A DNA stretch of 64,000 nucleotides from CAVSWT01 sp963731745 (GTDB lineage Bacteria; Bacteroidota; Ignavibacteria; Ignavibacteriales; Ignavibacteriaceae), in contig CAVSWT010000009.1 in assembly GCA_963731745.1 (NCBI GenBank), positions 124,001-188,000 on the forward strand, given 5' to 3'. The number at the start of each line of letters is the position of its first letter. The first letter of the stretch is position 1. Positions 56,319-64,000 of this stretch are shown in pieces. The notes under the pieces were generated by a model. It saw nothing but the letters and a program-made list of their open reading frames with translations, ran no database searches and was not told the DNA's origin. A program made the position numbers and the translations under genes.

Positions 56319-56858
56319 ATGAATTATAATCCCAAAAATCATCATCGCCGTTCAATAAGACTAAGAGAATTTGACTATTCCCAATCCGGCTGGTATTACG
56401 TTACTCTGTGTACGCAAAATAAAAAATGTTTATTCGGAGAAATATCAAGCGGTAAAGTTATTTTAAATGAATATGGGAAAATTGTAGAAGAAGAATGGTT
56501 GAAAACAAAAGTAATAAGAAAAAATATTGAACTGGATTATTATTGTATAATGCCGAATCATTTACATGGAATAATAATTATTGAAAATAAAATAAAAAAT
56601 AATACTCCCGTAGGGGCGACCCGGCGGGTCGCCCCAACATTGCAGCCAAATTCTTTGGGATCAATAATCGGTCAATTTAAATCCATTTCAACCAAAAGAA
56701 TTAATCGATTAAATAACACGCCCGGCAATTCTATCTGGCAAAGAAACTATTTTGAGCATATTTTAAGAAACGAAAATGATCTTTATAATACAAGAAATTA
56801 TATACAAAACAATCCGTTGAAATGGGAATTGGATGAATTATTTATTGGGAAAAAATAA
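56319..56858 (+). CDS. REP-associated tyrosine transposase (RAYT)
   Basis: The 179 residues match the Y1-type transposases linked to REP sequences: RRSIRLREFDYSQSGWYYVT at the start, the metal-binding IMPNHLHGIIII (H81 and H83), and IWQRNYFEHILRNENDLYNT and YIQNNPLKW at the end, which holds the candidate nucleophile Tyr. It should nick single-stranded REP hairpins. A REP-like palindrome lies 85 bases upstream and a second is inside its own gene, where it adds VGATRRVAPT. Confidence 0.9.
   Translation: MNYNPKNHHRRSIRLREFDYSQSGWYYVTLCTQNKKCLFGEISSGKVILNEYGKIVEEEWLKTKVIRKNIELDYYCIMPNHLHGIIIIENKIKNNTPVGATRRVAPTLQPNSLGSIIGQFKSISTKRINRLNNTPGNSIWQRNYFEHILRNENDLYNTRNYIQNNPLKWELDELFIGKK
56610..56637. 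repeat. REP-like palindrome E inside the transposase gene
   Basis: GGGGCGACCCG and CGGGTCGCCCC pair perfectly around a single G, flanked by GTA and AAC as at 56206. It is in frame and codes for VGATRRVAPT in an inter-motif loop after the HLH site. Confidence 0.85.
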
Positions 56859-56904
56859 GTGAATAATTATTTCTTAAATATTATCCTATTAAACAAGGAC
56901 GAGG

Positions 56905-57025
56905 CTGTCTCAAAGTAATTTTTACTGCCACACTGTCCGCCTCGGCTGATTATCGAAGTGTGAAATTATTTCAAAATACCAGTCTTCGAAAAGCTCAGAC
57001 TGACAAATCCAGTCTTTTGAGACAG
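56905..57025. mobile_element. 121-base MITE-like element with 10-base terminal inverted repeats
   Basis: CTGTCTCAAA at the left end is the exact reverse complement of TTTGAGACAG at the right end. Inside are TCTTCGAAAAGCTCAGACTGAC and similar short inverted pieces that recur in Bacteroidota-group genomes. There is no coding capacity. It lies between the transposase and the truncated helical-protein copy. A target-site duplication could not be shown. Confidence 0.55.
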
Positions 57026-57057
57026 ATTCCCAGTAGACTTTATAGATCAAAACCAAA

Positions 57058-57080
57058 AACGCCCCATTTAATGAGGCGTT
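57058..57080 (-). terminator. Terminator of the truncated helical-protein copy
   Basis: AACGCC and GGCGTT with inner CATT/AATG form a stem; the minus strand continues GGGGCGTTTTTGGTTTT. It is nearly the same as the terminator at 62357, so it was duplicated together with the gene end. Confidence 0.8.
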
Positions 57081-57112
57081 CAAAGTAGTTTGAATATTAA
57101 AAATTTATTTTA

Positions 57113-57450
57113 CTATTGCGCTGGAGTTTGAGCAGGAACTTCAACTTCCCCATTCCCGCTTGTTCTTCCTTTGGGTATCGACTTAAACTGTAAAAGTATT
57201 TCCGGGTTTTTTGCAAAACATGTTTTTGCAAAGCTCCTGGCTTTAAACGCTAAGTCTTTTACCTTTGCAGAAGAATCGTCCCGCACCACTGTTGCCGTTG
57301 CCTGCTGCTTCTTTGCATTCTCCTGGCTTGCATCCGCTGCAACTAATAACCCGTAAGATGAATTTAGCCCGTCTATATCTTCCTGTGTCAATCCGTTTTC
57401 CAATAAAGTATCATGGTATTCATTTGCAAGCTGTATTATAAACTCTGTTC
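57113..57450 (-). pseudogene. Truncated copy of the helical protein at 62412
   Basis: The frame encodes the last 100 or so residues of the 226-residue protein at 62412-63092 almost unchanged (NGLTQEDIDGLNSSYGLLVA, ARSFAKTCFAKNPEILLQFK). Similarity stops near 57450, inside the codons for IIQLANEY, and no start codon with a ribosome site precedes it. It is a 5'-truncated duplicate that kept its terminator. Confidence 0.85.
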
Positions 57451-57481
57451 AAGAATGATTCAATTTTACATTAACAATAAA

Positions 57482-57508
57482 AAACGGGATCCGTTTAAGA
57501 TCCCGTTT
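57482..57508 (-). terminator. Terminator of the metzincin-like protease gene
   Basis: AAACGGGATC and GATCCCGTTT pair perfectly around seven bases. On the minus strand the stem is followed by six T residues (GATCCCGTTTTTTATTG), 57 bases after the stop at 57565. Confidence 0.9.
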
Positions 57509-57564
57509 AGATTAAACAATAAACATTGCAGTCCTATTCCTCTTCCCTTGGGAGAGGCCGATCC

Positions 57565-60498
57565 TTATTTCAACATTATTAGCTTAGCTGATTTCTCAAA
57601 CACTTCATATTTTCCTTCTCTTGAAACAGCTCTGAACCTATAAATATAAATCCCGCTTGATACTTGTTCGTTATAATTGTTCGTTCCATTCCAAACTATA
57701 TTTTGTGTCCCAGCATATTGTGATGAAATAAAAAATGATTTTACTTCATTTCCAAGTATGTCATATATTTTTAATTCAACATCCGACATTCTTGGAAGAT
57801 TATAGGATATAGTTGTTGTTGGGTTGAATGGGTTAGGATAATTGCCGAGTAAACTGTATTCTTTCGGCGTTTCTACTTTATTGATATTTGCTGACTTATT
57901 AAATGTATTAGAACCAGGTAACTGATTTGAATGAATACTTACATAAGTTTCTATTTCATAGTCAATATCTGCAAGTTCCGAAGGTAATAATGATTCAGTG
58001 TTTTTAGAAACATTGTTAAATAAAGAAGTCGCCTTTTCGATATTATTATCGTTGTATAAAGCAATAAATAAGTTATTTACATTTGCTTTAGCAGCAAGGA
58101 CAGTATTTGGGTTTTCAGAAATTACTTCTTCATTAACTTTTTTTGCCATTTGTATGTTACCTTGCTTTAGATATAAATATGATAATAGCAGTTTATGATC
58201 TTTGGAAGCCTCTTTAGGTAATGAATTAAAATAATTTATTAAATCGTCGCCATCATCATTAGTATAACAATTGTATAGTGCAATGTAAGCAGATTGATCA
58301 TCGGGGTGCTTACTTAAGTATGATATAAAAAAACTTTTAGCTGCCTTATAATCTTTTTTATTTAACAAAATAAAACCACTAAAAATTGAATTTGGATCAT
58401 TTTGGGTTATTGTAACTGGTTCTTCAATACTATTTGAAGTTATCGCTCCATTATCATTTGTCACTGCTTTTTGTAAGCTGCCGAATGGATCATCTTGAAG
58501 TGGATTATCTGTATATAAATGAGAGCCGGAACCTTGGGAAAATTTATTCGGATCAGGTGGAAAAGCGCCCCACCAATTATACATTGCATATAAATTGCTT
58601 GGATATGTTGGATATGATGTTCCTACTATTGCATTTTTTGTATTATCATGAATACTATTATGGGAATTATCAATATACGAACCTTGATATCCAAATTGAC
58701 CAATAGAATTACGGTAAATATTTATTCCTACATTACAATTTGTAATATGATTATTTCCGTTATAAAAAGAAGAATAATCTGAAGCTATAGCCATCGCACT
58801 CCAAATTCCTCCTATCCCCCAATCACAAAAGCTTATATCATTTTCATATACTACACCAATACAACCGCCGCCAATTAGTATACCTACACCCCTTGTTTGA
58901 TTAGGGCTTGTTTTGGAAATAGTATTTCCATAACAGCTTACTGTTGAAGAACCTTCTATATCTATTGAATGCCCAATACTATTACTCGTTAAATTATTAT
59001 AAAAAATTGAACCTGTTGAACCTGAAGAATATATAGAGATATAATTATTAATGAAACTACAATTAGATATTTCAAAATTTTGAATGTTTATTTCTCTTAC
59101 TTCATTTCCATATTGGATAGTAGCGTGGCGAATATATGATCCCGAAGCGCCTGCACCATTTAATTCTATACTTCCCCAGCTATTATATGTACTGCCTGAT
59201 TGAGACGTAAAAGTACACCCATCTGCCTCCAGTTTGCCATATACAATTAATGACGTATTATTCGGGAATCTCATAACGGATGTTGGAGAAACTTTTAATA
59301 CTTTCCCGGATGGGACAGTAATCGTTCCAGTGACTGTTATGTCTCCACACCAGTAAGTTGTATCAGCAGTTAAAGTCCCGGATGTAACAAATGAATTTGG
59401 AACATTCCCAATTTTAATAGGAATAGTAGCAGTGTGATGATAGTTATCATTATCAGTTCCGCCAGTAGAAAGAGTTGCCAGAACATTGCCATTTGCATCT
59501 CTATTCCATAAATATCCATTTGGCAATGTCGGAATGTTTATATAACTACTATAGTCGTTTGATTCATACACTAACACTTTTCCACAACCATATGAGGCTT
59601 TAACCTTCCAATTATCCCAGGCAACTATATAATCACCATAAGGATAAACATCTTGAAAAGACTGGTGAACACGCCCCACATATGGAGTATTAACATTATA
59701 TGGATAATTTGGCTCATCATCATATAGCCAAATATAATCCTCAATTCCGGTGGGAGTACCATTATAATCACATACGGCACTTCTCTGATCTTTATCTTCA
59801 TCTGTGAGATTAAAAACATAGTTATTGATATTAGTCATTTTGTTCATTACAACTGGCGGAATTAGATTGTCTCTGTGCCCTAAGCCGACTAGATGTCCCA
59901 TTTCATGCAACAAAATAGGTTTAAAAGGAGTTATGTATTGAGGATTTGTTGGTTGTTCGAGCGTTGTTGACCACTCAAAATTTCTAAATGCATTTCCATT
60001 TAATATGATTCCAGTTTGTGCATACTGGGAATAAGAACCAGAAGAGAATTGTACAAATTGATATTGTGGGGGATACCATTGATCAACAGTTGTAACAGCA
60101 AATGCTGTAAATCCTTTATGATCATCGTCCGGGAAAATAAAATAATCATCTACGAATCTCATTGGACAAGCAGGGAATGTCTCGGATTTAGACAAACTCA
60201 AACATCCACCACTATTCCATTGACTTATACAATTATCAGCTTGCTGTTTAATTTCATTCTTATAGAAGAACAATTCACTCGGGTAATCTATATTTTCTGT
60301 GTCGAATTCTTGTACAGTAAGTCCACTTTGTTTTATGTTATTACTCCAATATACAATATTATCATGATTTCCGTCTGTAGTAGAATAGACTGCAGCATTG
60401 TATTCATCAAAATATAAATAGCCATATCCCTGCGCATATTGTACGCTATAAAATAAAATTAAAATTAAAATTGTAAAATAAATATTTTTCATTTTCAT
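57565..60498 (-). CDS. Secreted metzincin-type metalloprotease with beta-helix and T9SS sorting domain
   Basis: The 977 residues have a signal peptide (MKMKNIYFTILILILFYSVQ to YAQ), a catalytic domain with the zinc motif HEMGHLVGLGH (H198, E199, H202, H208), and a long part with right-handed beta-helix turns (LTSNSIGHSIDIEGSSTVSC, NTISKTSPNQTRGVGILIGG). A short TPR-like helical part (ILLNKKDYKAAKSFFISYLS, then KHPDDQSAYIALYN) and a sorting domain (NYPNPFNPTTTISYNLPRMS) follow. It should cleave proteins outside the cell. The start overlaps the upstream gene's stop by four bases. Confidence 0.88.
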   Translation of the reverse strand: MKMKNIYFTILILILFYSVQYAQGYGYLYFDEYNAAVYSTTDGNHDNIVYWSNNIKQSGLTVQEFDTENIDYPSELFFYKNEIKQQADNCISQWNSGGCLSLSKSETFPACPMRFVDDYFIFPDDDHKGFTAFAVTTVDQWYPPQYQFVQFSSGSYSQYAQTGIILNGNAFRNFEWSTTLEQPTNPQYITPFKPILLHEMGHLVGLGHRDNLIPPVVMNKMTNINNYVFNLTDEDKDQRSAVCDYNGTPTGIEDYIWLYDDEPNYPYNVNTPYVGRVHQSFQDVYPYGDYIVAWDNWKVKASYGCGKVLVYESNDYSSYINIPTLPNGYLWNRDANGNVLATLSTGGTDNDNYHHTATIPIKIGNVPNSFVTSGTLTADTTYWCGDITVTGTITVPSGKVLKVSPTSVMRFPNNTSLIVYGKLEADGCTFTSQSGSTYNSWGSIELNGAGASGSYIRHATIQYGNEVREINIQNFEISNCSFINNYISIYSSGSTGSIFYNNLTSNSIGHSIDIEGSSTVSCYGNTISKTSPNQTRGVGILIGGGCIGVVYENDISFCDWGIGGIWSAMAIASDYSSFYNGNNHITNCNVGINIYRNSIGQFGYQGSYIDNSHNSIHDNTKNAIVGTSYPTYPSNLYAMYNWWGAFPPDPNKFSQGSGSHLYTDNPLQDDPFGSLQKAVTNDNGAITSNSIEEPVTITQNDPNSIFSGFILLNKKDYKAAKSFFISYLSKHPDDQSAYIALYNCYTNDDGDDLINYFNSLPKEASKDHKLLLSYLYLKQGNIQMAKKVNEEVISENPNTVLAAKANVNNLFIALYNDNNIEKATSLFNNVSKNTESLLPSELADIDYEIETYVSIHSNQLPGSNTFNKSANINKVETPKEYSLLGNYPNPFNPTTTISYNLPRMSDVELKIYDILGNEVKSFFISSQYAGTQNIVWNGTNNYNEQVSSGIYIYRFRAVSREGKYEVFEKSAKLIMLK

Positions 60499-61340
60499 TC
60501 CCCCTCCAAAGGCAAAACATATTTTTTAATAAATGAATTTTTAAAATTGCTCCATTGCGTCTCCATTGAAATTTGAAAGTAATTATTTGGTGTATAAATT
60601 GTTCCATTAATGATTGGATAAATCCCACAATTATTGTCTGGGAGAATTTGTAATGCAAATGTTATACAAGTATCTTCAGTACAACCTCTAAATCTGGGTT
60701 TTATTGGAATAAAGTAAGAACTGTTAACTTTAAAAGCATCATTCAAATCGTTTGAGTTTGAATTATTGCTACAGTCTTTTAGCCACCAATTTAGATAACT
60801 TATTACAACTTTGGTTTTAGTTTGAAATCTTTTTTCCCCTTTAATTATTTCTTCTATCTCACAATTTAAATTAGTCTGAGTAAATTTCATACTATCCACT
60901 GAGCTTGTATATTTACTATGGGTAACGTTTTCAATCTTTACTCGGAGAAAATAAGGAATACTTATAATTTTAGTAAATTCTTTCCCTAAATTTTCTTCTA
61001 ATAAATTAAAAAATATGCCTCTTTTCAGCTGTGGTGTGATTTCATTCGAATTTAAACCAGCTTTTCTATTTTTAGAAAATTGCGTTGATTCGTTTAAAAT
61101 ATATCTATCATAACCAATCGGATCTTCTAAAATGGCTTTATAATATTTTTTCGCCAGATTATTTATTTCATTGTGCGAATAAAATTTAGTTAAGCGGTGA
61201 GATTCTTGATCATAGTCTTTTGAAATAACATTAAGAGTATCAAAAAATTCTTCAACGTTTTTGCTAATAGGATATTTATTTTGTGAAAATGTTAATCCAG
61301 ATAAACAAAAATAAGAAATAATCAAAAACAAGATTTTCAT
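60495..61340 (-). CDS. Unknown secreted protein coupled to the protease
   Basis: The 281 residues have a signal peptide (MKILFLIISYFCLSGLTFSQ). Four Cys are placed as pairs in the second half (LKDCSN, FRGCTEDTCITF, DNNCGIYP), which suggests disulfide bonds outside the cytoplasm. The pattern EITPQLKRGIFFNLLEENLG and LNCEIEEIIKGEKRFQTKTK is not a family I can name. It ends in GGAGGGGGAATGA, which supplies the ribosome site and start of the protease gene, so the two are made together. An inhibitor, chaperone or substrate of the protease is possible but not shown. Confidence 0.65.
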   Translation of the reverse strand: MKILFLIISYFCLSGLTFSQNKYPISKNVEEFFDTLNVISKDYDQESHRLTKFYSHNEINNLAKKYYKAILEDPIGYDRYILNESTQFSKNRKAGLNSNEITPQLKRGIFFNLLEENLGKEFTKIISIPYFLRVKIENVTHSKYTSSVDSMKFTQTNLNCEIEEIIKGEKRFQTKTKVVISYLNWWLKDCSNNSNSNDLNDAFKVNSSYFIPIKPRFRGCTEDTCITFALQILPDNNCGIYPIINGTIYTPNNYFQISMETQWSNFKNSFIKKYVLPLEGE

Positions 61341-61671
61341 TTTTTCTCCTTTATTCTTTTAACAATATTTTATAAACAAGTGATTAAATTAATAGAGAAG
61401 TATGTCTTAAAATTATGTAAACCCAGTAAAATAAAACTCAACGGTTAGAAATAAATTAGATTGATTAGTATTTCTTAAATTACAAGATAAGTTAAGACTT
61501 AGAATAATAAAAACGGACGAATTAAGAAACTCCACTTTAATTTACACCCCTAAAGAAACAATAACTTATTTTTTTATCTAAAAAAATTTTCTGTTTGTAA
61601 CTTACATTTAGTACAACAAGAAATAAATACGGGATACTCGTATAAAAAATACGAGTATCCCGTATTTATAA
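61341..61671. other. Intergenic region of 331 bases with a terminator
   Basis: The stretch holds the terminator of the LuxR-type gene at 61625-61667 and an AT-rich promoter region for the secreted-protein/protease pair. Nothing else is visible. Confidence 0.5.
61625..61667 (-). terminator. Terminator of the LuxR-type HTH gene
   Basis: A 19-base perfect stem (AAATACGGGATACTCGTAT and its complement) surrounds a five-base loop, four bases after the stop at 61672. The minus strand ends CCCGTATTTATTT. It is long enough to serve in both directions. Confidence 0.85.
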
Positions 61672-61929
61672 TTATATGACTATTCCAATCAATTCTTTTA
61701 TTACATCTAAATTAATAGCGGCAAAGCAAGTTAATTCTGCTGTAGATTTTAAATTTAGTTTTTTCAATAGATGTGTTTTATGTGTGTCTGCAGTTCGGTG
61801 AGATATAAACAGCTTATCCGCTATCTCCCTATTCCTTAAGCCTTCAGCAATTAATAATAAAATCTCTTTCTCTCTTTTTGATAGGTATAAAATATTTTTA
61901 TTAACCTGTAAATTGTTACCTTGATTCAT
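61672..61929 (-). CDS. Stand-alone LuxR-type HTH regulator
   Basis: The 85 residues are almost only a GerE/LuxR DNA-binding domain (LSKREKEILLLIAEGLRNRE, IADKLFISHRTADTHKTHLL, KKLNLKSTAEL). There is no receiver or ligand-binding domain. The gene is followed by its own terminator and preceded by 480 bases without a gene. It may regulate the neighbouring secreted proteins, but this is only positional. Confidence 0.85.
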   Translation of the reverse strand: MNQGNNLQVNKNILYLSKREKEILLLIAEGLRNREIADKLFISHRTADTHKTHLLKKLNLKSTAELTCFAAINLDVIKELIGIVI

Positions 61930-62411
61930 TGCTTCCCTTTCTAATTTCTAGTAGTGTTTAAAATAAAATCATCTCGCTTCCCTAATTAAATATTTTTCAA
62001 TTGTGATCACTCTCCCTTACTTATTTCCTTCTCTTATATTTAATGTAAGTAATTCTTTACTTAAAAAAATCAGTATAAATACCTAAAGTTTCCCACACTC
62101 TTGAGAAATAATTATTTGGGAATTTTAATATTAAAATTGAAATGAAATAATCTGATTGGTTTTTAATTTTCTCCCACATCTTATACCCCAAGTGTTAGCA
62201 GTAAATTTTATATTTGGACGATTACAAAAAACTAAAAATAAAACTTAAAATCAAATTAAGTTTTTATTATGTTAAAATTTGAAAAAAACTTTATCTTGTC
62301 CATATCATTAACACTAATTATTGAAAATCTATTCATGTCATTTTACCCATAAAAAAAACGCCCCAATTAATGAGGCGTTCAACGTAATTAATTTATTAAG
62401 AAATTATTTTA
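61930..62411. other. Intergenic region of 482 bases
   Basis: It is very AT-rich and contains the terminator at 62357-62379 and a TACCCCA-N8-CAGTAAA sequence at 62184. I see no gene or RNA structure beyond these. Confidence 0.5.
62357..62379 (-). terminator. Terminator of the helical-protein gene
   Basis: AACGCC and GGCGTT with inner complementary bases form a stem; the minus strand continues GGGGCGTTTTTTTTATGG. A near-identical hairpin follows the truncated copy at 57058. Confidence 0.88.
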
Positions 62412-63092
62412 CTATTGCGCTGGAGTTTGTACCGGTACTTCAACGTCCCCATTCCCGCTTGTTCTTCCTTTGGGTATCGACTTAAACTGTAAAAGTATTT
62501 CCGGGTTTTTTGCAAAACATGTTTTTGCAAAGCTCCTGGCTTTAAACGCTAAGTCTTTTACCTTTGCAGAAGAATCGTCCCGCACCACTGTTGCCGTTGC
62601 CTGCAGCTTCTTGGCATTTTCCTGGCTTGCGTCCGCTGCAACTAATAACCCGTAAGATGAATTTAGCCCGTCTATATCTTCCTGTGTCAACCCGTTTTCT
62701 AATAATGTATCATGGTATTCGTTTGCAAGATGTATTATATACTCGGTTAATGAGCGCAGCGTCTTAACTGAATTTGGAATTGTGTCTCCTACTTTAAACA
62801 GTTTTGTCTTTGCAGGGTCTTTTCCAAACGCACTTTTGGCCGCATTTTTTACTTGCTGTACAACTAATGTTACTGACTTTATTGCATCATTTTGTTCTGC
62901 AGTTTTTTCAGATACCAGCTTTACCGCTCTTTGCTGCGCTGCTTCTTTTTGCACCAGGTCATTGCATGCATTTACAAAGGCTGTATACCTTGTATCCGTG
63001 AAACCTTTGGCAGTCATGGCTTCCCGGTTTCCGTCGATTGCTTTTAATAAAGCATCATTATCCTGGATTTGATAATCGATTTTCTTAGACAT
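62412..63092 (-). CDS. Helical cytoplasmic protein of unknown function (full-length copy)
   Basis: The start at 63092 is chosen because AGGGAG lies eight bases upstream. The 226 residues are almost all helical and Ala/Lys-rich (ACNDLVQKEAAQQRAVKLVS, AIKSVTLVVQQVKNAAKSAF), with a C-terminal FKSIPKGRTSG and a Pro/Gln tail. There is no signal peptide or membrane helix. I do not recognise the family. A 5'-truncated copy lies at 57113. The shape resembles helical-bundle structural proteins, but no function can be stated. Confidence 0.7.
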   Translation of the reverse strand: MSKKIDYQIQDNDALLKAIDGNREAMTAKGFTDTRYTAFVNACNDLVQKEAAQQRAVKLVSEKTAEQNDAIKSVTLVVQQVKNAAKSAFGKDPAKTKLFKVGDTIPNSVKTLRSLTEYIIHLANEYHDTLLENGLTQEDIDGLNSSYGLLVAADASQENAKKLQATATVVRDDSSAKVKDLAFKARSFAKTCFAKNPEILLQFKSIPKGRTSGNGDVEVPVQTPAQ

Positions 63093-63718
63093 TTTTGTCT
63101 CCCTATATTTTTTAATGAATAAATTAATTAAACGAACTACGAACAATTAAAATTTCATCAGACCTAAATGTTTTATAAACTCAATTTCTTTAAAAGAAAT
63201 TAGGTTTATCATTTGCAAGGTTTATTTGCAATGTCAAACTGAGCGCTGCTGAAGTATGGCTGATAAGATAAATTAGAATAGTTGTGATTGTGTCTGTTCA
63301 ATTCTCCCTTTACTTGTAAATTCTACTCTCCTATTATTAAAAATTCCCCGTAATCCCATAACAGCGCTTATTTATACCATAATTATGCCAAAAGTTCAAT
63401 TTTATTTTAAAAAAGCAGAAAAACTAATATTTATTGCGTTGGAAAGTCTCTTTAAGTGATCGGAAACTTTATTTAAGCCTGTGAAAATTCTATTTGAGTG
63501 GTTGGAAAATCTCTTTAAGTCTTTGGAAACTCTCCTTAAGCCTTTAGAGGTTACATTTATGTTAGTGGAAAATCTCTTTAAGCCTTTGGAGGTTCTCTTT
63601 ATGTCATTGGAAAATCTCTTTAAGCCATTTGTATTTTTCTTTTAAGATTTTTGTAGTTTTATTTAAGCGTCGATTGGCTGTTACCAGCCATTTCATGTTT
63701 GTCTTGAAATGTTTTTTT
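63093..63718. other. Non-coding region of 626 bases with repeats
   Basis: It holds the promoter of the helical-protein gene, a repeat-like piece at 63232-63262 (CAAACTGAGCGCTGCTGAAG) of a type dispersed in Bacteroidota-group genomes, and a 21-base tandem array at 63441-63671. No gene is called. Confidence 0.55.
63441..63671. repeat. Tandem array, eleven units of exactly 21 bases
   Basis: Degenerate units with consensus GGAAAATCTCTTTAAGCCTTT begin at 63441, 63462, 63483, 63504, 63525, 63546, 63567, 63588, 63609, 63630 and 63651 without a single indel. The last two are weak. On the minus strand one frame is open through most of the array and would read a seven-residue repeat (GLKRFSN-like), but it has no start codon. 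Confidence 0.85.
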
Positions 63719-64000
63719 TTATTCAGAACTTAGTCTTATTAATTTCCCATTTACAATTAATGATTTACCTTCGGCAAACTTTAATGTTGTGCCCTGCTTT
63801 AAATTTAATGTTACACCGGAAGGAACAATAAAGTCGCCGGAAAATTCAAATGTCTCTGCCGGTAATGTAGTGTTTTGATGAATAGTTATATCTTGAACTT
63901 CAGTTTCCACTTCCATGTAACTTCCCGGGTTGCTTTTTATATAAACTGAAATATTTTTTGTATTGCCTGAACCGGGATTAGTCCAGGGCGCAAAAACTCG
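63719..64000 (-). CDS. C-terminal end of a secreted beta-helix-type protein, 5' part outside the window
   Basis: The frame is open from the window edge and ends at 63719. The visible 93 residues include VFAPWTNPGSGNTKNISVYI and FIVPSGVTLNLKQGTTLKFA, then EGKSLIVNGKL, which resembles the beta-helix entry of the protease at 57565 (ITVPSGKVLKVSP, LIVYGKL). It ends without a T9SS sorting domain, so the protein may be truncated or differently anchored. Confidence 0.7.
   Translation of the reverse strand, partial: RVFAPWTNPGSGNTKNISVYIKSNPGSYMEVETEVQDITIHQNTTLPAETFEFSGDFIVPSGVTLNLKQGTTLKFAEGKSLIVNGKLIRLSSE

Noticed and set aside
62470..63072. Plus-strand frames of 61-96 codons opposite the helical protein
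   Set aside because: They are antisense shadows of the gene at 62412; one recurs in the truncated copy only because the DNA is duplicated.
63441..63671. CRISPR array
   Set aside because: The units are contiguous 21-base degenerate repeats without spacers, and no cas genes are near.
63600..63705. 30-codon minus-strand frame starting MKWLVTANRR
   Set aside because: It is short, lacks a ribosome site and overlaps the tandem repeats.

Overview
This is an AT-rich window from a Gram-negative bacterium of the Ignavibacteria type (Bacteroidota/Chlorobiota/Ignavibacteriota side of the tree). The inference rests on four secreted proteins that end in a type IX secretion (T9SS) sorting domain with the NYPNPFNPxT signature, a TonB-dependent receptor with a carboxypeptidase-like regulatory domain, and a full flagellar export locus that includes P- and L-ring genes. 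I identified no tRNA, rRNA or CRISPR array.

Region 1 (1-18066) is a carbohydrate-use locus: a partial TonB-dependent receptor, a T9SS protein with two CBM9-like domains, an ABC sugar importer without its ATPase (4895-7925), a GH2 glycosidase broken by a frameshift, a GH94-type phosphorylase, a second T9SS protein, a LacI-family repressor, and a divergent secreted (alpha/alpha)6-barrel glycosidase that also carries a frameshift. Two identical perfect palindromes, TGTAAACGTTTACA at 4755 and 14797, lie upstream of the CBM9 protein and between lacI and the divergent glycosidase, and look like the repressor's operators. The model is: polymer cleavage outside, uptake through the outer-membrane receptor and the ABC importer, then hydrolysis and phosphorolysis inside.

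Region 2 (18453-46861) is a run of about 28 kb of co-directional, mostly overlapping minus-strand genes: fliLMNOPQR, flhB, flhA, flhF, flhG, a small membrane protein, fliA, two HDOD proteins, a degenerate histidine kinase, an unknown membrane protein, flgF, flgG, flgA, flgH, flgI (frameshifted), flgJ fused to a lytic transglycosylase, flgN, flgK, flgL, two stator pairs, fliW, csrA and three receiver-domain proteins, closed by an unknown protein and a DUF4402 secreted protein. It builds the export gate, C-ring parts, rod, rings, hook-filament junction and motor; filament, hook, ATPase and chemotaxis genes are not in the window.

Region 3 (47081-64000) is accessory: a very large T9SS protein, a lipoprotein, a single-chain Eco57I-like restriction-modification enzyme, a translationally coupled HEPN-motif protein sitting exactly between 74-bp direct repeats of the R-M gene's 3' end, a REP-associated tyrosine transposase, several families of palindromic repeats (three of them inserted in frame in the R-M gene and one in the transposase itself), a 121-bp MITE-like element, a metzincin-type secreted protease with beta-helix and T9SS domain, a stand-alone LuxR-type HTH protein, a helical protein with a truncated second copy, and a 21-bp-period tandem array.

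Three genes in the window (GH2, the secreted glycosidase, flgI) are each interrupted by one single-base shift in or beside a short homopolymer. Since one is a flagellar gene in an otherwise intact locus, assembly indels are a serious possibility.
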